A DNA stretch of 64,000 nt from XN24 sp047921395 (GTDB taxonomy: Bacteria > Pseudomonadota > Gammaproteobacteria > Steroidobacterales > XN24). A program made the position numbers and the translations under genes. The stretch spans positions 1-64,000 of the forward strand of contig JBLRWH010000002.1 of the NCBI GenBank assembly GCA_047921395.1. Direction: 5' to 3'. The notes below the pieces were generated by a model, which saw only the letters and a program-made list of their open reading frames with translations, was not told where the DNA came from and made no database searches. Shown piece after piece: positions 40,624 to 48,978 of the stretch (within the stretch, counting starts at the first letter, position 1; every line of letters begins with the position of its first letter).

Positions 40624-41372
40624 GCGAAGGCAAGGACACGACGCACTTCGGCTTCACCGAGGTGCCGGTGACGGAGAAGGCGCGGCGCGTGCGCGGCGTA
40701 TTCGACTCCGTCGCGACACGCTACGACCTGATGAACGACCTGATGTCGCTGGGGGTCCACCGGGCCTGGAAGCGCATCACGGTCGAAAAGACGTTCCTCC
40801 GCCCGGGCATGCAGGTGCTCGACCTGGCCGGCGGCACCGGCGACCTCGCCGCGCTGATGGCCCCGCGGGTCACGCCCGGCGGACGGGTCGTGCTGTCCGA
40901 CATCAACGAGGCGATGCTGCGCCGGGGCCGCGAACGCCTGCTCGATCGCGGGGTCGCGGGCGAAAACATCGAGTACTGCCTCGCCGACGCCGAGGCGCTA
41001 CCCTTCGAGGACGGCGGCTTCGACGTGGTCACGATCGCGTTCGGCCTCAGGAACGTGACCCGCAAGGAGGCCGCGCTGGCCGAGATGTATCGCGTGCTCC
41101 GGCCGGGCGGTCAGCTCCTGGTGCTTGAGTTCTCGAAGCCGGTCGAGCCGCTCTCGCCGGCCTATGACCTGTACTCCTTCCAGGTGCTGCCGGCGATCGG
41201 CAAGCTGGTCGCCGGCGACGACGCCAGCTATCGCTACCTGGCCGAGTCCATCCGCATGCATCCCGACCAGGAGACGCTGCTCGGCATGATGGCGGACGCG
41301 GGCTTCGAGGGCGGCCACTACCACAACCTGACCGGCGGCATCGTCGCCCTGCACCGCGGCTGGAAGTACTGA
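40620..41372 (+). CDS. ubiE: Ubiquinone/menaquinone C-methyltransferase UbiE
   Basis: A 250-residue SAM-dependent methyltransferase acting on the demethoxy-benzoquinol (and demethylmenaquinol) ring. Visible are the family signatures VRGVFDSVATRYDLMNDLMSLGVHRAWK, the SAM loop VLDLAGGTGDLAALM, and FGLRNVTRKEAALAEMYRVLRPGGQLLVLEFSKP. It is coupled to DUF971 upstream and to ubiJ downstream (TGATG overlap). Confidence 0.95.
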   Translation: MSEGKDTTHFGFTEVPVTEKARRVRGVFDSVATRYDLMNDLMSLGVHRAWKRITVEKTFLRPGMQVLDLAGGTGDLAALMAPRVTPGGRVVLSDINEAMLRRGRERLLDRGVAGENIEYCLADAEALPFEDGGFDVVTIAFGLRNVTRKEAALAEMYRVLRPGGQLLVLEFSKPVEPLSPAYDLYSFQVLPAIGKLVAGDDASYRYLAESIRMHPDQETLLGMMADAGFEGGHYHNLTGGIVALHRGWKY

Positions 41373-41953
41373 TGTTCGAGCCCCTCGAGGCGCTGCTGAA
41401 TCGCGGCATCCGCGGGTCGAGCGACGCGACCGCACGCTGCCGCGCCCTCGAGGGCAAGAGTTTCCGCATCGAGCTCGACGGCCTCGGCCTCGGGCTGACG
41501 CTCGTCTCCCAGGGTGACACCGTGGCGCTCCGCGAGCAGCCCGAGGCCGATGCCCGGCTGGGCGGCACCCCCGGCGCGCTGGCGCGCCTGGCCGCCACCG
41601 GCGACGAGGGGCTGCTGCGCTCGCGGGCGGTGCGCATCGGCGGCGACCCGCTGGTCGCGCGCGACTTCCGCGACCTGATCTCGATCGCGGCGCCCGACTT
41701 CGAGGAAGAGCTGTCCCGTTTCGTCGGCGACATCGCTGCGCGCCAGGTGCACAACTTCCTGCGCGGCCTGACCGGCTGGGGGCTGGACGCGGCCGACCGC
41801 CTGTCGCGCAACTTCGCCGAGTACCTGCAGGAAGAGAGCCGCGAGCTGCCCTCCCGGCCGGAAGTCGAGGGTTTCCTCGACGCCGTGGACGACCTGGCCG
41901 GCAGCGTGGCACGCCTCGAGGCGCGCATCCGCCGGCTCGAGCAGGCGCCATGA
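41372..41953 (+). CDS. ubiJ: Ubiquinone biosynthesis accessory protein UbiJ
   Basis: A 193-residue protein with an N-terminal SCP2-like lipid-binding domain (LEGKSFRIELDGLGLGLTLV, LGGTPGALARLA, VRIGGDPLVARDFRDLI) and a C-terminal coiled coil (VDDLAGSVARLEARIRRLEQ). UbiJ with UbiK supports the Ubi enzyme complex by presenting lipid intermediates. Position between ubiE and ubiB is standard. It overlaps ubiB by ATGA. Confidence 0.92.
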   Translation: MFEPLEALLNRGIRGSSDATARCRALEGKSFRIELDGLGLGLTLVSQGDTVALREQPEADARLGGTPGALARLAATGDEGLLRSRAVRIGGDPLVARDFRDLISIAAPDFEEELSRFVGDIAARQVHNFLRGLTGWGLDAADRLSRNFAEYLQEESRELPSRPEVEGFLDAVDDLAGSVARLEARIRRLEQAP

Positions 41954-43602
41954 TCCACCCGCGCCAATTGCTCCGCATGCTCCACATCCAGCGCGTGCTG
42001 CTGAAGCATGGCCTCGACGAACTCGTCACCGCGGCGCACCTGTTCCGTCCCCTGGCCCGGCTGCGTCGCATCCCGGGCTTCGGCATCCGCAAGGCGGCCC
42101 GCGACCTGCCGATGGGCGTTCGGATCCGCGAGGCGCTGGTCGAGCTCGGCCCCATTTTCGTCAAGTTCGGCCAGGCGCTGTCGACCCGCCGCGACCTGCT
42201 GCCGCGCGAGATCTCGGACGAGCTCGCGAAACTGCAGGACCGCGTCCCCTCCTTCCCCGCCGAGGAAACCCATCGCCAGCTCGCGGCCGCCTACCGCCAG
42301 CCGCTGGACGCCCTGTTCTCGCGCTTCGACGACGAGCCGCTCGCCGCCGCCTCGATCGCCCAGGTCCACACGGCCGCGCTGCCCGATGGCCGCGAGGCCA
42401 TCGTCAAGGTGCTCCGGCCCGGGGTGCGGGAGCAGATCCGGCGCGACGTCGACGTGCTGCACGCCCTCGCCGGGCTGGCCGAGCGCTACTGGAGCGAAGT
42501 GCGCCGCCTGCGGCCGCGGGAGGTCGTGCGCGAATTCGACACCACGCTCATGGACGAGCTCGACCTGATGCGCGAGGCGGCCAACGCCGCCCAGCTGCGG
42601 CGCAACTTCGACAACTCGCCGCTGCTGTACGTGCCGGATGTCTACTGGGACTGGTGCCGCCCCACGGTGCTCGTCATGGAGCGCATCCACGGCATCAACA
42701 TCGGCGAGACGGCCAGGCTGCACGACGCGAACGTGAACATGAAGAACCTGGCGTCCAATGGCGTCGAGATCTTCTTCACCCAGGTGTTCCGCCACAACTT
42801 CTTCCATGCCGACATGCATCCGGGCAACATCTTCGTCAACACGAAGGATCCCGAGCACCCGCAGTACATCGCGGTCGACTTCGGCATCGTGGGGACGCTG
42901 AGCCCGCGCGACCAGCAATACCTGGCGGAGAACTTCCTCGCCTTCTTCAATCGCGACTATCACCGCGTCGCGCGCCTGCATGTCGAATCGGGCTGGGTGG
43001 GGCCGGGGACGCGCATCGACGAGGTGGAATCCGCGTTCCGCACCGTCTGCGAACCGATCTTCAACCGCCCCCTGAAGGAGATTTCCTTCGGCCAGTTCCT
43101 GGTGCGGCTGTTCACGGTCGCGCGCGGCTTCGACATGAAGGTGCAGCCGCAGCTGATCCTGCTGCAGAAGACCCTCCTGAGCATCGAGGGCCTGGGCCGC
43201 GAGCTCTACCCGGACCTCGACCTGTGGGAAACCGCCCAGCCCATCCTCGAGGACTGGATGCGCGAGCGCGTCAGCGGCCGGGCCCTCGTGGAGCGGCTGC
43301 GCGAGCAGCTGCCCGAGGTCGGCGAGACGCTCCAGGAATTCCCGCAGGTGTTCCACGCGATCCTGCAGCGCGCCGCCGAAGGCCGCCTCCAGGTCGAGGT
43401 GAAGCAACCCGAGCTCGCGCCGCTGCGCGCGGAGTTGCGCGCGGGGCGGCAGCAACGCTGGGCCAACGGCACCGGCAGCGCCCTGCTGCTCGGCGGCGTG
43501 CTCTGGCTCGGGCTGGCCGCGGCGCCGGCGGCGCTCGGCTGGGTATTGCTCGGGGCCGGTCTCGCGCTGCTCGCGATCAGTCGCCCGGGCAGCTCTTCCT
43601 GA
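41950..43602 (+). CDS. ubiB: Atypical protein-kinase-like UbiB (COQ8 homolog)
   Basis: A 550-residue membrane protein needed for ubiquinone synthesis, probably through ATPase activity that helps extract lipid precursors. It has the KxGQ motif (FVKFGQALSTRRDLLP), the Ala-rich loop AAASIAQVH, FFHADMHPGNIFV with the metal Asp/Asn, and VDFGIVGTL in place of DFG. Two C-terminal helices (ALLLGGVLWLGLAAAPAAL, LGWVLLGAGLALLAI) anchor it. The 3' end overlaps the convergent LysR-type gene by 26 bp. Confidence 0.95.
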   Translation: MIHPRQLLRMLHIQRVLLKHGLDELVTAAHLFRPLARLRRIPGFGIRKAARDLPMGVRIREALVELGPIFVKFGQALSTRRDLLPREISDELAKLQDRVPSFPAEETHRQLAAAYRQPLDALFSRFDDEPLAAASIAQVHTAALPDGREAIVKVLRPGVREQIRRDVDVLHALAGLAERYWSEVRRLRPREVVREFDTTLMDELDLMREAANAAQLRRNFDNSPLLYVPDVYWDWCRPTVLVMERIHGINIGETARLHDANVNMKNLASNGVEIFFTQVFRHNFFHADMHPGNIFVNTKDPEHPQYIAVDFGIVGTLSPRDQQYLAENFLAFFNRDYHRVARLHVESGWVGPGTRIDEVESAFRTVCEPIFNRPLKEISFGQFLVRLFTVARGFDMKVQPQLILLQKTLLSIEGLGRELYPDLDLWETAQPILEDWMRERVSGRALVERLREQLPEVGETLQEFPQVFHAILQRAAEGRLQVEVKQPELAPLRAELRAGRQQRWANGTGSALLLGGVLWLGLAAAPAALGWVLLGAGLALLAISRPGSSS

Positions 43603-44464
43603 GGCAATCCGCGAGCGCGCGGGTCGCCGGCCCGGCGTCGTCGCGGTCCGCGAACACCAGATAGAGCTCGTGGTGCCGCAGCGCACCCTCGAGCAGCGGC
43701 AGCGGCCGCAGCGCACCCGAGTCCAGCAGCGATGCGATGCGATGGCGGGGCAGCCAGGCGAAGCCCATACCGCGGGCCACGGCGTCCACCGAGGTGGCGA
43801 GGTGGCTGACCGTCCAGCGCTGCTCGGCGCCCAGCCAGCCCGCGTCGCGACTCTGCTTCAGGCCGGAATCACGTACGACGATCTGGCGCTGCTGGCGCAG
43901 GTCGCGCTGGGTCAGCGGCCGGTCCAGCGCATGCAGCGGATGCCCGGGATGCGCCACCGCGACGAACTCGACCGTGGCCAGCGGCTCGCCCAGGAAGCCG
44001 GGCGGCACCCAGGCCGTGATCGCCAGGTCGGCGGTCCCGGAGAACAGCTGCTCAGTGGTCCCCGAAAGCACCGACTCGACCAGCTCGACCCGCGTCGTGC
44101 CGGTCAGGCGCGCGAAGGCGTCGAGGCTGGCCAGGAGCCGGTCCTGCGGGAAAATGACCTCCACCGCCAGGGTCACGACGGGTTCCCAGCCCTTCGCGAG
44201 CAGCCCCGCGGCGCGCTCGATCGCCATGGCCTCGTCGAGCAGGTAGCGTGAGCGGCGCAGCAGCTCCCGGCCGGCGCGGGTCAGCACTGCGCGACGCCCC
44301 TCGAGCTCGAGCAGCGGCACGCCGAGGCCCGACTCCAGCCGACGGATCCCGTAGCTCACGGTCGAGACGGACTTGGACAGGGCCTCGGCGGCGCCGGCAT
44401 AGCCGCCATGGTCGACGACCGCCTGCAGCATGCGCCACTGCTCCAGCGTGACGCGCGGACTCAT
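43577..44464 (-). CDS. LysR-family transcriptional regulator (pirin-linked)
   Basis: A 295-residue LTTR. The N-terminal HTH (LEQWRMLQAVVDHGGYAGAAEAL, SKSVSTVSYGIRRLESGLGVPLL) is followed by a periplasmic-binding-like effector domain (ELVESVLSGTTEQLFSGTADLAITAW). ATG at 44464 is chosen; the frame is open 14 codons further but lacks conservation. It is divergent from a pirin gene with a 97-bp gap containing a T-N11-A dyad, the common LysR-pirin(-DoxX) arrangement. The effector is unknown. Confidence 0.9.
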   Translation of the reverse strand: MSPRVTLEQWRMLQAVVDHGGYAGAAEALSKSVSTVSYGIRRLESGLGVPLLELEGRRAVLTRAGRELLRRSRYLLDEAMAIERAAGLLAKGWEPVVTLAVEVIFPQDRLLASLDAFARLTGTTRVELVESVLSGTTEQLFSGTADLAITAWVPPGFLGEPLATVEFVAVAHPGHPLHALDRPLTQRDLRQQRQIVVRDSGLKQSRDAGWLGAEQRWTVSHLATSVDAVARGMGFAWLPRHRIASLLDSGALRPLPLLEGALRHHELYLVFADRDDAGPATRALADCLRKSCPGD

Positions 44465-44479
44465 TTCGACATAATCGAA
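44465..44479. promoter_or_regulatory. LysR-type T-N11-A box between regulator and pirin
   Basis: TTCGA-CATAA-TCGAA is a perfect 5-bp dyad containing the T-N11-A core (T44466, A44478), directly abutting the LysR-gene ATG. A second imperfect palindrome GGCGAATATTTTGCC follows at 44486-44500. They suggest the regulator binds here to control itself and the divergent pirin gene. Confidence 0.5.
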
Positions 44480-44561
44480 AACATAGGCGAATATTTTGCC
44501 ATTCATCTTCTATTGGGTCGAAGTTAATTTAGTCTCCGAAGCCACTCACCGGGACCAGAAC

Positions 44562-45425
44562 ATGACCAGTCGACGCATTCGCCAGGTACTCCAGGGACAG
44601 CCCGCCTCCGACGGCGCGGGCGTCAAGATCCTCCGCATCGTGGGCCAGGGCCGGCACGACCTCGACCCGTTCCTCATGCTCGACGAGATCCGCTCCGACA
44701 AGCGCGACGAGTTCGTCGCCGGTTTTCCCTCGCATCCCCACCGCGGAATCGAGACCCTCACCGTGATGCTGGAGGGCGGCTTCGAGCACCAGGACCACCT
44801 GGGCCACCGCGCGGCGATCCGGTCGGGCGGCGCGCAATGGATGTCGGCGGGCCGCGGGGTCATTCATTCCGAGATGCCGTTGCCCGGCGAAGGGAGCATT
44901 CACGGCTTCCAGTTGTGGATCAACCTGCCGGCGGCCGACAAGCTGCGCGAACCGGATTATGCGCAGGCCGAGGCCAGTGAACTGCCGGACCTCGCCCTCG
45001 AGGGCGGGCGCCTGCGCGTGATCGCGGGGCGCTACGGCGACGCGGTATCGACCATCAGCCGGACCGCCTGCGAGGCCGCCGTGCTCGAGTTGCGCCTGGC
45101 GCCCGGCGAGACCTTCGCCTGGTCGCCCCCGGCAGGGCATCGCGCCCTGGTGCGCCCCTTCCAGGGCCAGCTGCGGCTGGCCAACCCGTCCGGCCCGGAA
45201 CTGCTGCTCGACAGCGGCCGGATGGCAGTGCTCGACGGCGAGGGCGAGATCGCGCTCACCGCCGGGGAGGACGGCGCCGGCGCCCTGCTGCTGTCGGGCC
45301 GGCCGCTCGGCGAGCCCATCGTCCAGTACGGTCCCTTCGTGATGAACACCACGGACGAGATTCGCCAGGCGATTCTCGACTACCAGTCGGGCGCGCTGGT
45401 GGCGCCATTGCCCGACCGGGCCTGA
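44562..45425 (+). CDS. Pirin family protein
   Basis: A 287-residue bicupin, cytoplasmic. Metal ligands are in FPSHPHRGIETLTVMLEG and EHQDHLGHR...GGAQWMSAGRGVIHSEMP, and the C-terminal cupin carries the LLSGRPLGEPIVQYGPFVMNT motif. Bacterial pirins bind iron and some have quercetinase activity or act as redox-responsive regulators; the role here is undetermined. It is controlled presumably by the divergent LysR regulator and followed by a DoxX fragment after 40 bp. Confidence 0.92.
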   Translation: MTSRRIRQVLQGQPASDGAGVKILRIVGQGRHDLDPFLMLDEIRSDKRDEFVAGFPSHPHRGIETLTVMLEGGFEHQDHLGHRAAIRSGGAQWMSAGRGVIHSEMPLPGEGSIHGFQLWINLPAADKLREPDYAQAEASELPDLALEGGRLRVIAGRYGDAVSTISRTACEAAVLELRLAPGETFAWSPPAGHRALVRPFQGQLRLANPSGPELLLDSGRMAVLDGEGEIALTAGEDGAGALLLSGRPLGEPIVQYGPFVMNTTDEIRQAILDYQSGALVAPLPDRA

Positions 45426-45465
45426 AGCCCGGTCTCACTCTGCTTCCAACCTGAGGAGATTGACC

Positions 45466-45606
45466 ATGACCAAGCTTTACCCGTGGGCGGAACTCGCCGC
45501 CCGGATTTCCCTGGCCGCGCTGTTCATCGTGGCCGGGCTGGGAAAGATCGCCGGCTACGAGGGCGCTGCCGGCTACATGCAATCGATGGGCGTGCCCGGG
45601 AAGTGA
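45466..45606 (+). pseudogene. Truncated DoxX-family membrane protein (first 46 residues)
   Basis: Reading from ATG 45466 with GAGGAG 7 nt upstream: TKLYPWAELAARISLAALF then IVAGLGKIAGYEGAAGYMQ and a stop after GVPGK. This is the first helix and loop of DoxX proteins (normally about 130-150 residues with four helices). The remaining three helices are absent: two bases after the stop the convergent cupin gene ends. So the gene appears cut by a deletion, or is kept as a one-helix peptide. LysR-pirin-DoxX is a recurrent gene set, which supports the identification. Confidence 0.75.
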
Positions 45607-45608
45607 AC

Positions 45609-45905
45609 TCAGGCCGCAGCCTGGTCGAGCGCGGCGTCCAGGCAGAGCACCGGCTCCTCACCGAGCACTTCGGCCGTCACCGGGACCCCGGCCGGGATGT
45701 CGATCCAGTCCCCGGGACCGAGCACGTGTGTGTGCCCGGCGATCACCACCTGCAGGCGGCCGGCGAACACCACCTCGAAGCGCGCCACGCAGGGACAGTG
45801 CGCGGCGAAGATCGTGCCCGGCGCCAGCAGCTGCAGCGCCACCTGGTAGCCGCCGGCCTCGAGTTGCTCCCGCAGTGGCAACAGGGCTTTCACGTGGGTT
45901 CCCAC
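45609..45905 (-). CDS. Small cupin-domain protein
   Basis: A 98-residue single-domain cupin with the strands VALQLLAPGTIFAAHCPCVARFEVVFAGRLQVVIAGHTHVLGPGD and IPAGVPVTAEVLGEEPVLCLD. A typical metal site would use two His and a Glu in the first motif; here only parts are present (AAHCPC...FEVV, HTH), so metal binding is uncertain. The 3' end lies 2 bp from the DoxX remnant. It may have arrived with the deletion that truncated doxX. No function can be assigned. Confidence 0.72.
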   Translation of the reverse strand: MGTHVKALLPLREQLEAGGYQVALQLLAPGTIFAAHCPCVARFEVVFAGRLQVVIAGHTHVLGPGDWIDIPAGVPVTAEVLGEEPVLCLDAALDQAAA

Positions 45906-45939
45906 TCCTCTCCGTCGGTCGATGCCACGCCGGCCGCTT

Positions 45940-46311
45940 TCAGCACAGGTCCAGGGCGTGTCGCTTCAGGTCCTCGAGCCGGATGATCTGCAATGCGGCC
46001 TCGTGGGTCGCGGCGAGCACCACCGGCGGCGCATGCCCGGCATCCAGCGCCTCTTTCCAACGCGCCGCACACAGGCACCAGCGATCGCCCGGGCGCAGCC
46101 CCGGGAACCCGAATTCGGGATGCGGGGTCGTCAGGTCGTTGCCACGGGATTTCGAAAACGCCAGGAACTGCGCGCTGACCCGCACGCATACGACATGCCG
46201 CCCGACGTCGAGCGGTCCGGTGTTGCAGCAGCCGTCGCGGAAGAAGCCCGTGACGGGATCCATGCTGCACGGCTCGAGGGGTTCGCCGAGGACGTTCTTT
46301 GCGGTGGACAT
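45940..46311 (-). CDS. DUF2237 family protein
   Basis: A 123-residue protein with conserved Cys and aromatic residues: VLGEPLEPCSMDPVTGFFRDGCCNTG, HVVCVRVSAQFLAFSKSRGNDLTTP, FPGLRPGDRWCLCAARWKEAL, and AALQIIRLEDLKRHALDL at the end, which is the full DUF2237 pattern. The function of the family is unknown. ATG 46311 gives the usual length. TACAAT (minus strand, 46318-46323) is only 6 nt from the ATG, so it may be leaderless. Confidence 0.88.
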   Translation of the reverse strand: MSTAKNVLGEPLEPCSMDPVTGFFRDGCCNTGPLDVGRHVVCVRVSAQFLAFSKSRGNDLTTPHPEFGFPGLRPGDRWCLCAARWKEALDAGHAPPVVLAATHEAALQIIRLEDLKRHALDLC

Positions 46312-46353
46312 GCCCGAATTGTAGGCCACCCTCAGGGCGCTGTCTGCCGGGAC

Positions 46354-47127
46354 TTACGGCGTTGCGAGCCCCCCGAGGAACGCGGCCGGCGACTCGCCGC
46401 GCTCCAGCGACTCCACCAGCGCCGAGCCGACGATCACCCCCGGCACGACCCGGCCGAGATCCGCGACCTGCGCCGCGCTGCGTACGCCGAAGCCGGCGCA
46501 GACCGGGACGCGCGAGGCCGCGACCACGCGGCCGAGATACTCGTTCAGGTCGGCGCCGGCGGCCTTGGCGCCGCCCGTGATGCCTGTGACGTTGACCGCG
46601 TACAGGAAGCCGCGGCTGGCGCGCCCTGCCGCCTCGAGACGCGCCGGCGGCGTCACCGGGCTGACCAGGTGGATTAGCGCGAGCCCGCGCGCGGCAAGTG
46701 CTGCGTCGAGCGGGCCACTCTCGTCGAGCGGCAGGTCCGGCACGATGAAGCCGGCGACGCCGCTCTCGATCGCGCGCTCGGCGAGCCGCTCATAGCCCAT
46801 CGCCAACAGCGGGTTCAGGTAGCTCATGAGCACCACCGGCGCGGCCGGCGGCGGCGCCATCGCGGCGAGTTCGTCGAGGATCCACCGCAGCGTGACGCCC
46901 TGGGCGATCGCTGCACGGCTGGCGCGCTGGATCGTGAGGCCGTCGGCCATCGGGTCCGTGAAAGGCACGCCGATCTCGACCACGTCCGCGGCCCCCGCCA
47001 CTTCGGCCAGGGTCTCCCGGAAGCGCGCCTTGTCCGGGTAGCCGGCCGTGATGAAGGCCACCAGCGCGGTCCTGCCCTCCCCCGTGGCCGCGTGAATGGC
47101 CGCGCTGATCTGCTCGTGCGGCGTCAT
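46354..47127 (-). CDS. trpA: Tryptophan synthase alpha chain
   Basis: A 257-residue TIM barrel that cleaves indole-3-glycerol phosphate to indole. It has the catalytic Glu region VVEIGVPFTDPMADGLTIQ, with its Asp in DPMADG, the loop YLNPLLAMG, FIVPDLPLDESG, and GFGVRSAAQVADLG for phosphate binding. AGGGAG lies 7 nt before the ATG, which overlaps the trpB stop (ATGA). It is the last gene of the trpEGDCFBA operon. Confidence 0.96.
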   Translation of the reverse strand: MTPHEQISAAIHAATGEGRTALVAFITAGYPDKARFRETLAEVAGAADVVEIGVPFTDPMADGLTIQRASRAAIAQGVTLRWILDELAAMAPPPAAPVVLMSYLNPLLAMGYERLAERAIESGVAGFIVPDLPLDESGPLDAALAARGLALIHLVSPVTPPARLEAAGRASRGFLYAVNVTGITGGAKAAGADLNEYLGRVVAASRVPVCAGFGVRSAAQVADLGRVVPGVIVGSALVESLERGESPAAFLGGLATP

Positions 47128-48374
47128 CGGGCGACTCCCTGCTTCGGAAACTTCGCGAGCGTCGGCATGTCCTTGTCGCCCCGGCCCGACAGGCCGAGCA
47201 CGATCCGCTTGCCGGGATTGGCGCGCGCCCAGCGCCTGGCGCCCGCGAACGCGTGCGCGGTCTCCAGCGCGGGGAGGATGCCCTCGAGTTCGCAGCATTC
47301 GTCGAGCGCCGCGAGCGATTCCGCGTCGCCGGCGTACTCGTAGCGGACCCGGCCAATGGTGTGGAGGAAGGCGTGCTCCGGCCCGACGCCCGGATAGTCG
47401 AGCCCGGCCGAGACGCTGTCGGTCTCGTAGACCTGGCCGTCGTCGTCGGCCAACAGCAGCGAGTAGGTCCCGTGCAGCACGCCGGGACGGCCGAAGCTGA
47501 TCGTGGCGGCGTTCTCGCCGAGGCCCGTGCCGTGGCCGCCGGCCTCGATGCCGAGAATCTCGACGGATGGGTCGCCAAGAAAGCCATGAAACAGCCCGAT
47601 CGCGTTGCTGCCGCCGCCGACACAGGCGACCACCAGGTCCGGCAGGCCGCCGGCGCGCTCGATGACCTGGGCGCGCGCCTCGCGCCCGATCACGGCCTGC
47701 AGCTCGCGCACCAGGTAGGGATAGGGATGCGGGCCGACCACCGAGCCGAGCAGGTAATACGTCCCCTCCGGATCGGAGACCCAGTCGCGCAGCGCCTCGT
47801 CGATGGCCGCCCGCAGCGTGCGATCGCCGGACGTGACCGGGACCACCTCCGCGCCGAGCCGCCGCATGCGGTCCACGTTCAGCGCCTGCCGTTCGCAGTC
47901 GATCTCGCCCATGTAGACGAGGCACGGCAAGCCGATGCGGGCGCAGGCCGCCGCGGAGGCGACGCCGTGCTGGCCGGCGCCGGTCTCGGCGACCACGCGC
48001 TTCGCCCCGAGCATCTTGGCGAGCATCGCCTGGCCGAGCGCGTTGTTGATCTTGTGGGCCCCGGTGTGGGCGAGATCCTCGCGCTTCAGCCAGACCTCGG
48101 CGCCCCAGGCCGCCGACAACCGCGGCGCGAACGTCAGCGCCGTCGGCCGGCCGACCCAGTCGCGCAACTCGGCGCCAAGGCATTCCTGGAATGCTGCCGA
48201 ATGGAGGTGCTCGCTGACCCCGGCCTGCAGCCGGTCGAGCGCGGGCACCAGCGTCTCGGGCACGAACCGCCCGCCCCACGGGCCGAAGCGACCCCGCGCA
48301 TCGGGCAGGCGCCCGTCCAGCAGCGCCTCGAGCTGCCCGGGCGTGTCATCGACGCCGATCGCCATCGTGCTCAT
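47124..48374 (-). CDS. trpB: Tryptophan synthase beta chain
   Basis: A 416-residue PLP enzyme that joins indole and serine. PLP Lys108 lies in LAHTGAHKINNALGQ. The catalytic Glu region AETGAGQHGVASA and the phosphate-binding GGGSNAIG are intact. The N-terminus GRFGPWGGRFVPETLVPAL is of the common TrpB1 type. It follows trpF by 13 bp and overlaps trpA. Confidence 0.97.
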   Translation of the reverse strand: MSTMAIGVDDTPGQLEALLDGRLPDARGRFGPWGGRFVPETLVPALDRLQAGVSEHLHSAAFQECLGAELRDWVGRPTALTFAPRLSAAWGAEVWLKREDLAHTGAHKINNALGQAMLAKMLGAKRVVAETGAGQHGVASAAACARIGLPCLVYMGEIDCERQALNVDRMRRLGAEVVPVTSGDRTLRAAIDEALRDWVSDPEGTYYLLGSVVGPHPYPYLVRELQAVIGREARAQVIERAGGLPDLVVACVGGGSNAIGLFHGFLGDPSVEILGIEAGGHGTGLGENAATISFGRPGVLHGTYSLLLADDDGQVYETDSVSAGLDYPGVGPEHAFLHTIGRVRYEYAGDAESLAALDECCELEGILPALETAHAFAGARRWARANPGKRIVLGLSGRGDKDMPTLAKFPKQGVAR

Positions 48375-48387
48375 TACCTGTGCTCCT

Positions 48388-48978
48388 TCAAGTCGATTCG
48401 GCCCGGCGCGCCGCGGCCACGAAGGCCGTGATCAACGCGGGATCCTTCGTGCCCGGGGACGATTCCACGCCGCTCGACACGTCCACGCCCCAGGGCCGGA
48501 CCGCGGCCAGGGCATCGGCGAGATTCGCGGGGTTCAGGCCACCCGCGAGAATGACCCGCGTGCGCTCGGCGAGCGCGGCCGCCGCCGGCCAGTCGGCCAC
48601 GCGCCCGGCGCCGCTGTCCGGCCCCTCGAACAGCACGAGCTCCGGCAGCAGCGACGGCAACGGGGCCCCCGAGCGAAACACCGGCAGCGCCTCGGCTCCG
48701 CCCAGGTCGACGCCCGGCAGGTCCGCCGCGTCGCTCTGCACCCAGTCCGCCGGGAACTCGTCCAGCACCCGGGAGATCCAGCCGGGCGGGGGATGGCGGA
48801 ACACCGCGACCCGGCGCATGGACGCGGGGAGCGCGGCGGCAAGCTTGCGCGCCTGCGCGGGCGTCACCTGGCGCGGCGACGGCGAGAACACGAAGCCGGC
48901 GGCATTCGCGCCCGCCTTGACGGCCGCCGCGACGCCCTCGGGCGTCGTCAGCCCGCAGATTTTCACGAACACGCTCAT
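48388..48978 (-). CDS. trpF: Phosphoribosylanthranilate isomerase
   Basis: A 196-residue TIM barrel catalysing the Amadori rearrangement in tryptophan synthesis. It begins SVFVKICGLTTPEGVAAAV with the catalytic Cys in KICGLT. The general-acid Asp lies near WGVDVSSGVESSPGTKD, and VILAGGLNPANLADAL is the phosphate site. It is a separate gene, not fused to trpC as in E. coli, and overlaps trpC by 4 bp. Confidence 0.95.
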   Translation of the reverse strand: MSVFVKICGLTTPEGVAAAVKAGANAAGFVFSPSPRQVTPAQARKLAAALPASMRRVAVFRHPPPGWISRVLDEFPADWVQSDAADLPGVDLGGAEALPVFRSGAPLPSLLPELVLFEGPDSGAGRVADWPAAAALAERTRVILAGGLNPANLADALAAVRPWGVDVSSGVESSPGTKDPALITAFVAAARRAEST

